Assembly: GCA_036557525.1 (NCBI GenBank)
Contig: DATBHH010000108.1
Location: 1 to 10,884, forward strand
Length of the DNA: 10,884 bases
Source: VRUE01 sp036557525
GTDB lineage: Bacteria > Actinomycetota > Thermoleophilia > Solirubrobacterales > 70-9
Direction: 5' to 3'
Shown: positions 7,017-10,884 of the stretch, in pieces
How positions within the stretch are numbered: the first letter of the stretch is position 1
Layout of the letters: the number at the start of each line of letters is the position of its first letter
Position numbers and translations under genes: made by a program
The notes under the pieces: model-generated
Database searches by the model: none
Seen by the model: only the letters and a program-made list of their open reading frames with translations
Told to the model about the DNA's origin: nothing

Positions 7017-7765
7017 CCTCCGACCGCGTCCCGCTGGGCCGCGCAGGCGCGGAGGACGTGGTCGCAGACCTCCTGCGGGGTGTCGACCGTCTTCAGCATT
7101 TCCTTGTCGGCGGTGGAGATGAGGCCTTCGTCCTCGAGGGTGTCGTCGACCCAGTCCAGGAACGGCGCCCAGAAGGACGAGTCGACGAGGATCGTCGGGA
7201 AGTGCATGACCCGTTCGGTCTCGATCAGGTTGAGGCTCTCGGTGAGCTCGTCGAGGGTGCCGAAGCCGCCGGGGAAGATGACGAATGCGCGCGCGTAGCG
7301 GACGAACATCAGCTTGCGGGCGAAGAAGTAGTGGAAGTGGAGAGGCAGGTTGGCGTAGGAGTTGGGCTGCTGCTCGCGCGGCAGCTCGATGTTGAGGCCG
7401 ACCGAGCGGCCTCCCGCCTCGGCCGCGCCCCGGTTAGCGGCCTCCATCAACCCGGGGCCGCCGCCGGTGATCACGGTCAGGCCGTTCGCGGCGAGGAGCG
7501 CCGCGGTCTCGCGGCAGAGCTCGTACCAGCGATGTCCCTCCGGCACACGCGCCGAGCCGAAGACCGAGACGCCGTCCTCGATCTCGCGCAGGGCATCGAA
7601 CCCCATCTCGACCTCGGCCCGGATCCGGTCGAGGCGGAGGTCGTCTTCGGCCTCGACGTCGACGGGAGTGCTGAGCAGCTCCTGGTCGTGTCTGGCCCCG
7701 GGTGGAGGAGAGCGGTGAGGGTCGTCATGGGTTGGGTCGAACACGGTCAGGGGGCGACGATGCAT
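7013..7765 (-). CDS. LOG family protein (TIGR00730-type Rossmann fold)
   Basis: 250 residues from the ATG at 7765. The lysine-decarboxylase-like/LOG signatures are clear: SVFGSAR (about 67-73), GGGPGLMEAANRGA (101-114), FFARKLMF with Arg150, and PGGFGTLDEL (165-174) with the catalytic-type Glu173. Characterised members are phosphoribohydrolases that release free cytokinin bases from nucleoside monophosphates. In non-plant-associated bacteria the natural substrate is often unclear, so nucleotide hydrolysis is inferred. The start is uncertain: the ATG at 7765 overlaps the upstream gene by 19 nt, while a GTG at 7744 lies just past that gene's TGA and would fit coupled translation. Neither has a good ribosome site. 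The frame remains open further upstream, but a longer start would overlap the neighbour heavily. Confidence 0.88.
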   Translation of the reverse strand: MHRRPLTVFDPTHDDPHRSPPPGARHDQELLSTPVDVEAEDDLRLDRIRAEVEMGFDALREIEDGVSVFGSARVPEGHRWYELCRETAALLAANGLTVITGGGPGLMEAANRGAAEAGGRSVGLNIELPREQQPNSYANLPLHFHYFFARKLMFVRYARAFVIFPGGFGTLDELTESLNLIETERVMHFPTILVDSSFWAPFLDWVDDTLEDEGLISTADKEMLKTVDTPQEVCDHVLRACAAQRDAVGG

Positions 7766-8550
7766 TGCGTCGAACGATCGACTTGGCGTAGCTGTTCGCC
7801 GTTCGCGTAGGTGAAGGTGCCGACCAGATGCGGAAAGACGATCGAGCCCGACGGCGGCTGACACGTTGCGCTCACGAAGCTTCTGCGCTTGCCCTTTTCG
7901 TCGACGAAGACCCGATGGAGGGAGATATTGAAGGCGGAGATGTGGCTCCATCGCGCCGGTATCCGTCCCGGTGGAATGAAGAGCCGCATTCCCCCTTCTT
8001 CGCCCTGTCTCTTCGCAACGGTGAACGGAATGACGAAGGTGGTCGGGGCCGGGGCCCGGGCTTTGACCACCGCGACGATGGCGGGATGGTCGCCTTCGTC
8101 GGGGAAGAAGGCTTCATCGGAGTAGAAGGCACGGAAAAGGCCCCGCACCCGAATGGGGGGCTCTTCTGGTTGGGCTATTTCATAGGTGATGCTGCCGTGC
8201 CCGACCAGTGAGGGATCACAGGCGGTTGCAGGGCTGTCGGGCGAGATGTACCCGCGTCGGCAGGGACGCAGCCCTGTCGGGTTGATCACGACCTCTCTGA
8301 TCATTTCGATGCCGAAGCCGCTCAGCTGAGGAGTTTCAGCGGATTCTCGGGACTTCGATTTGAATGCGAGTCTGAGGGTGGCAGTCACGGCCTTCGACCG
8401 AGGGCGCCGTTGCGGCGCGACTTCTGGGCTCCACGTCACAACCAAAGGACCCTTGAGGATCTTCAGTCCTGGGCTTGGCTCGGCAAAGACCAGCGCCGAG
8501 ACGAGAACCGCGAGCGCGATGACCACCACGCGAACGTCCCTCGACACCAT
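7747..8550 (-). CDS. Exported protein of unknown function, four cysteines
   Basis: 267 residues. The ATG at 8550 is chosen over the TTG at 8574 because GGGGAAGGGGAG lies just before it and because it gives a compact signal peptide: MVSRDVR, then a hydrophobic stretch to about residue 22, with possible cleavage near AEPSPG. The mature part is beta-rich, with Cys97 (TGLRPC), Cys111 (ACDPSLVGHGSI), Cys230 (ATCQPP) and Cys263 (TQC) probably forming disulfides. A proline-rich segment lies at about 127-133. No catalytic motif or known domain is recognised. It starts 25 nt after the tRNA-Lys gene on the same strand and overlaps or abuts the LOG gene downstream. Codon choice looks more mixed than in the pur and thi genes, hinting at a lineage-specific or acquired gene. 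Confidence 0.75.
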   Translation of the reverse strand: MVSRDVRVVVIALAVLVSALVFAEPSPGLKILKGPLVVTWSPEVAPQRRPRSKAVTATLRLAFKSKSRESAETPQLSGFGIEMIREVVINPTGLRPCRRGYISPDSPATACDPSLVGHGSITYEIAQPEEPPIRVRGLFRAFYSDEAFFPDEGDHPAIVAVVKARAPAPTTFVIPFTVAKRQGEEGGMRLFIPPGRIPARWSHISAFNISLHRVFVDEKGKRRSFVSATCQPPSGSIVFPHLVGTFTYANGEQLRQVDRSTQCIVAP

Positions 8551-8575
8551 GGCTCCCCTTCCCCGAGCTCCCAAG

Positions 8576-8649
8576 TGCCCCCGGCGGGATTCGAACCCGC
8601 GCCGCGCGGCTTAAAAGGCCGCCGCTCTAACCAACTGAGCTACAGGGGC
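8576..8649 (-). tRNA. tRNA-Lys (anticodon UUU)
   Basis: A complete 74-nt cloverleaf reads on the minus strand. The acceptor GCCCCTG pairs with CGGGGGC (one T-G pair) and the discriminator is A. The D arm is GCTC/GAGC with AGTTGGTTA in the loop. The anticodon stem GCGGC/GCCGC has the loop CTTTTAA, giving anticodon TTT for Lys AAA/AAG. The T arm is GCGGG-TTCGAAT-CCCGC. CCA is not encoded, so it must be added after transcription. Confidence 0.96.
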
Positions 8650-8658
8650 GAGGGGCTC

Positions 8659-8664
8659 ATGGTA
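8659..8664 (-). promoter_or_regulatory. Possible -10 hexamer TACCAT for tRNA-Lys
   Basis: On the minus strand TACCAT ends nine bases before the tRNA 5' end, placing a transcript start about two or three bases upstream of the mature tRNA. No convincing -35 box is seen at 16-18 bases. Since no -10 lies between the tRNA and the next gene, this promoter could also serve the exported protein gene. Confidence 0.3.
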
Positions 8665-8680
8665 CCCGCGGTCGGAACAA

Positions 8681-8713
8681 TGCTTCGCGCTTCGCTCGCG
8701 GCGCGAAGAAGCA
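8681..8713 (-). terminator. Possible hairpin terminator after thiSG
   Basis: CTTCGCGC (8683-8690) and GCGCGAAG (8701-8708) form an 8-bp stem with a 10-base loop, and TGCTTC/GAAGCA outside it can extend the pairing with a bulge. It lies 26 nt past the thiSG stop and before the tRNA promoter region. The bases after it on the minus strand (CATTGTTCC) do not form a real U tract, so intrinsic termination is uncertain. Confidence 0.35.
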
Positions 8714-8739
8714 GAGATGGACGCTTGCTCGCTCCGCGC

Positions 8740-9714
8740 TCAGGGGAGGTCCGGCAGCCCCTGCTCGGGGGTCGAGGCCTCGGCGTGGGTGCGGCGGGGG
8801 ATGCGGCCGGCGCGGCGGGCGGCGTGGCCGGCCTCGACCGCGGCGCGCAGCGCGGCGGCCATCGCCTCCGGGTCCTCGGCGCCGAAGATCGAGCTCGCCG
8901 CCATAACCGCGTCGCAGCCGAGCTCCATCGCCAGCGCTGCGTCGGAGGCGGTGCCGATCCCGGCGTCGAGGACGACCGGGACCGCGGCCTGCTCGGCGAT
9001 GATCGCGATGTTGTAGGGGTTGCGGATCCCGGCGCCGGAGCCGATCGGCGAGCCGAGCGGCATCACCGCGGCGCAGCCGGCCTCCTCGAGGCGGCGGGCG
9101 AGGATCGGGTCTTCGTTGGTGTAGGGGAGGACGGTGAAGCCCTCGCCGACGAGGGTCTCGGCGGCGTCGAGGAGCTCGACCGCGTCGGGGTAGAGGGTGC
9201 GGTCGTCGCCGATCACCTCGAGCTTGATCCAGTCGGTGCCGAACGCCTCGCGGGCGAGCCGCGCGGTGCGGACGGCGTCGCGGGCGGTGAAGCAGCCGGC
9301 GGTGTTGGGCAGCGCCTCGAGGCCGAGCCGATCGAGGACGTCGAGGACCGAGCCCTTGGCATCGGGGTCGATCCTGCGCAGCGCGACGGTGACGATCTCG
9401 GCCCCCGACGCGAGCAGCGCCGACTCCATCTGCTCGAGCGAGCGGAATCCGCCGGTGCCGGCAATCAGCCGCGAGCCCCACTCGCGGCCGGCGAGCTCCC
9501 AGGTCTCGGCCCCGCCCTGAATCGCGGCGAGGACCTCGACCTGCTGGCCGTCGCGGAGGGAAGTCTCAGCCCAGCCGCCGCGCGGGACCACCTCGCCGTC
9601 GAGGGCGACGGCGAGACCGCGGCCGTTGGGCTCGGCACCGGTCTCGCGGACCGCGTCGGCGAGCGTGGCGCCGGCGACGAGCTCGCAAACGTTCCCGTTG
9701 AGCTCGATCCTCAT
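8740..9714 (-). CDS. thiSG: ThiS-ThiG fusion: sulfur carrier plus thiazole synthase
   Basis: 324 residues. Residues 1-68 are ThiS-like (ubiquitin fold: MRIELNG, LAVALDGEVVPRGGW, DGQQVEVLAAIQGG), ending in Gly67-Gly68, where normal ThiS stops and carries the thiocarboxylate. ThiG begins at once: ELAGREWGSRLIAGTGGF, EIVTVALRR, PNTAGCFTA, then KLEVIGD with the Schiff-base Lys164 and Glu166. The rest runs through PLGSPIGSGAGIRNPYNI, the LDAGIGT Asp250 and AGRIPRR (302-308). ThiG builds thiazole phosphate from DXP, dehydroglycine and ThiS sulfur. The ATG overlaps the thiO stop as ATGA, and GGGAG lies about eight bases upstream. Database annotation already knows this fused form (bifunctional sulfur carrier/thiazole synthase). 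How the carrier is activated without a free end cannot be seen here. No thiF is in the window. Confidence 0.93.
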   Translation of the reverse strand: MRIELNGNVCELVAGATLADAVRETGAEPNGRGLAVALDGEVVPRGGWAETSLRDGQQVEVLAAIQGGAETWELAGREWGSRLIAGTGGFRSLEQMESALLASGAEIVTVALRRIDPDAKGSVLDVLDRLGLEALPNTAGCFTARDAVRTARLAREAFGTDWIKLEVIGDDRTLYPDAVELLDAAETLVGEGFTVLPYTNEDPILARRLEEAGCAAVMPLGSPIGSGAGIRNPYNIAIIAEQAAVPVVLDAGIGTASDAALAMELGCDAVMAASSIFGAEDPEAMAAALRAAVEAGHAARRAGRIPRRTHAEASTPEQGLPDLP

Positions 9715-10817
9715 CGGGCGCTCCCAACTGCCTCGGCGGCGAGCAGGCCGGCGATCGCCTCGGCCGCAAGCGGCGCCATCAGGATGCCGTTGCGGAAGTG
9801 GCCGGTCGCCCAGAGCAGGCCCTCGATCGGGCTCGGGCCGATCCGCGGCAGGTTGTCCGGGGTCCCGGGCCGCAGCCCGGCGGCGGCCTCGATCAACTCC
9901 ATCTCGGCGACGTCGGGGAGCAGCCGGTAGGCCTCGCGCAGCAACTCATGGACCCCCCCGGCGGTGACCGCGGTGTCGTGGCCCTGCTCCTCGACGGTCG
10001 CGCCCACGATCAGGCGGCCGTCGGGGCGCGGAACCAGGTAGACCCGCTCGGAGGCGAGGATCCGCTCGCACGGCGGCGGCGCGGCCGGGCGCGGCCGGAG
10101 CTCGAGGATCTGACCCTTCACCGGCCGGACCGGGGGGCGCCCCCGCTCCGGCACCCAGGCTCCCTCGCCGGCGAGGGCACCGGTGGCGAGGAGGACCGAG
10201 CCGGCAGCGAGCCCCTCTTCGTCCGACATCCGGACCCCGGTGACCCGCCCCTCGTCGATCAGCGCCGCGTCGACCTCCACGCCGGCGCGCAGCTCCACCC
10301 CCTCGCCCTCGAGCGCCGCCAGCAGCGCCGCGGTCAGCGCTCGCGGATCGATCGCCGCCTCTCCCGACGCCAGCACGCCTCCGTTGAACGATGGGGTCAG
10401 GCCGGGCTCGAGATCGCGGCAGCTCCGCGGCGAGAGCCATTCCGCCTCGAGGCCGAGCGAGCGCTGCAGGTCGTGGACCCGGCGCAGCTCCGCCGCCTCG
10501 TCGCGATCGAGCGCCACGTGCAGCGCCCCGATCCGGTCGTACCCGGTTGCGATCCCCGAAGCCGCCTCGAGCTCGGCGACGAACTCCGGGTAGAGCTCGG
10601 CGGCGGCCAGCGTCATTCCGAGCAGCTCGGGCTCGCCGAAGGTCAGCTCGCCGACGGGGGCGAGCATCCCGGCCGCGACCCGGGTGGCGCCGGCCGGCGG
10701 CCGTTTGCGCTCGAGCACCGCGACGCTCGCCCCCCGCTGCGCTGCGCGCCAGGCGCAGCTGAGGCCGATCACGCCGCCTCCGACGACAACCAGATCGAAA
10801 CTCCGCTTTTCGCTCAA
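9711..10817 (-). CDS. thiO: Glycine oxidase ThiO, FAD-dependent
   Basis: 368 residues, typical for ThiO. It oxidises glycine to dehydroglycine (iminoacetate), the nitrogen-carbon donor for thiazole formation by ThiG in aerobes. An FAD-binding Rossmann motif VVVGGGVIGLS opens the protein (Gly13-Gly18), with the acidic residue at the end of the second strand in VLE (Glu36). The family C-terminus GLRPGTPDNLPRIG and GHFRNGI follows (about 314-345). The start is TTG at 10817, supported by GGAGG four bases upstream and by lying just after the TPP riboswitch; no better start exists nearby. Its stop overlaps the thiSG start. The closely related D-amino-acid oxidases are less likely in this operon. 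Confidence 0.94.
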   Translation of the reverse strand: MSEKRSFDLVVVGGGVIGLSCAWRAAQRGASVAVLERKRPPAGATRVAAGMLAPVGELTFGEPELLGMTLAAAELYPEFVAELEAASGIATGYDRIGALHVALDRDEAAELRRVHDLQRSLGLEAEWLSPRSCRDLEPGLTPSFNGGVLASGEAAIDPRALTAALLAALEGEGVELRAGVEVDAALIDEGRVTGVRMSDEEGLAAGSVLLATGALAGEGAWVPERGRPPVRPVKGQILELRPRPAAPPPCERILASERVYLVPRPDGRLIVGATVEEQGHDTAVTAGGVHELLREAYRLLPDVAEMELIEAAAGLRPGTPDNLPRIGPSPIEGLLWATGHFRNGILMAPLAAEAIAGLLAAEAVGSAR

Positions 10818-10819
10818 CT

Positions 10820-10884
10820 TGCCTCCGCCGGCATTACCCGGATCAGGTCACACGGTCGGTGGCCTCGATGCCACCCTCTCAGCC
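10820..10884 (-). promoter_or_regulatory. TPP riboswitch (THI element), 5' part outside window
   Basis: On the minus strand the conserved GGCTGAGAGGG box lies at the window edge (10874-10884). It is followed by a GGTGGC/GCCACC hairpin (10858-10875). Then comes the 3' thi box ACCTGATCCGGGTAATGCC with a CCGG/CCGG stem, and the closing GGCGGAGGCA. The 5' strand of the closing helix P1 is beyond the window. TPP binding would repress thiO-thiSG. The GGAGG used by thiO is in the final strand of the aptamer, which points to control of translation initiation. Confidence 0.93.
10822..10826 (-). promoter_or_regulatory. thiO Shine-Dalgarno GGAGG inside the riboswitch 3' strand
   Basis: GGAGG on the minus strand ends four bases before the TTG start at 10817. 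This short spacing still decides the start, because no other in-frame start nearby has a ribosome site. It coincides with the predicted 3' strand of riboswitch helix P1, so ligand binding should hide it. Confidence 0.6.

Noticed and set aside
6158..7810. 550-codon + strand open frame spanning purH, SRPBCC and the LOG antisense
   Set aside because: Arg-rich composition, no domain, and it conflicts with three well-supported genes.
8410..9930. 506-codon open frame on the + strand across tRNA-Lys and thiSG
   Set aside because: It runs through a tRNA gene and opposite clear ThiS and ThiG motifs, so it is a GC-driven shadow.

Overview
The window is high-GC bacterial DNA. Its secreted paralogs with a single calcium-type Asp loop, its TANNNT hexamers lying 6-8 bases before start codons (leaderless-type promoters) and its gene styles suggest an actinobacterium, most likely of the Thermoleophilia/Solirubrobacterales type. 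That placement is inference, because no rRNA or other phylogenetic marker is present. There is no sign of phage, transposon, plasmid or CRISPR DNA.

Bases 1-2773 (+ strand) hold three tandem paralogs for exported proteins, the first cut by the window edge. Each has an N-terminal beta-rich domain, one thrombospondin type-3-like Asp loop followed by a CPQSA signature, and a second beta-rich domain with a basic loop. Their function is unknown. Bases 2858-6524 (+) carry three purine biosynthesis genes: purF (first committed step), purN (GAR formylation) and purH (the last two steps to IMP). purN and purH overlap, so the three are probably one operon. A small SRPBCC-fold gene (6558-7016, +) follows with its own probable leaderless promoter and meets the next gene tail to tail at a shared CTAG.

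Everything from 7013 to the right edge is on the minus strand. In transcription order, a TPP riboswitch (cut by the window end) leads into thiO (glycine oxidase) and a thiS-thiG fusion. thiO and thiSG overlap by ATGA, so this is a thiamine-thiazole operon under TPP control. Then come tRNA-Lys(UUU), a gene for an exported protein of unknown function starting only 25 nt after the tRNA, and a LOG-family (TIGR00730-type) gene overlapping or abutting it.

The genes form two metabolic blocks, IMP synthesis and the thiazole half of thiamine, beside a lineage-specific exported protein cluster. The points most worth checking are the ThiS-ThiG fusion, which buries the ThiS Gly-Gly end that is normally free; the overlap of the riboswitch with the thiO ribosome binding site; and the three-copy exported family. 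There is no gene-free stretch longer than about 90 bases.
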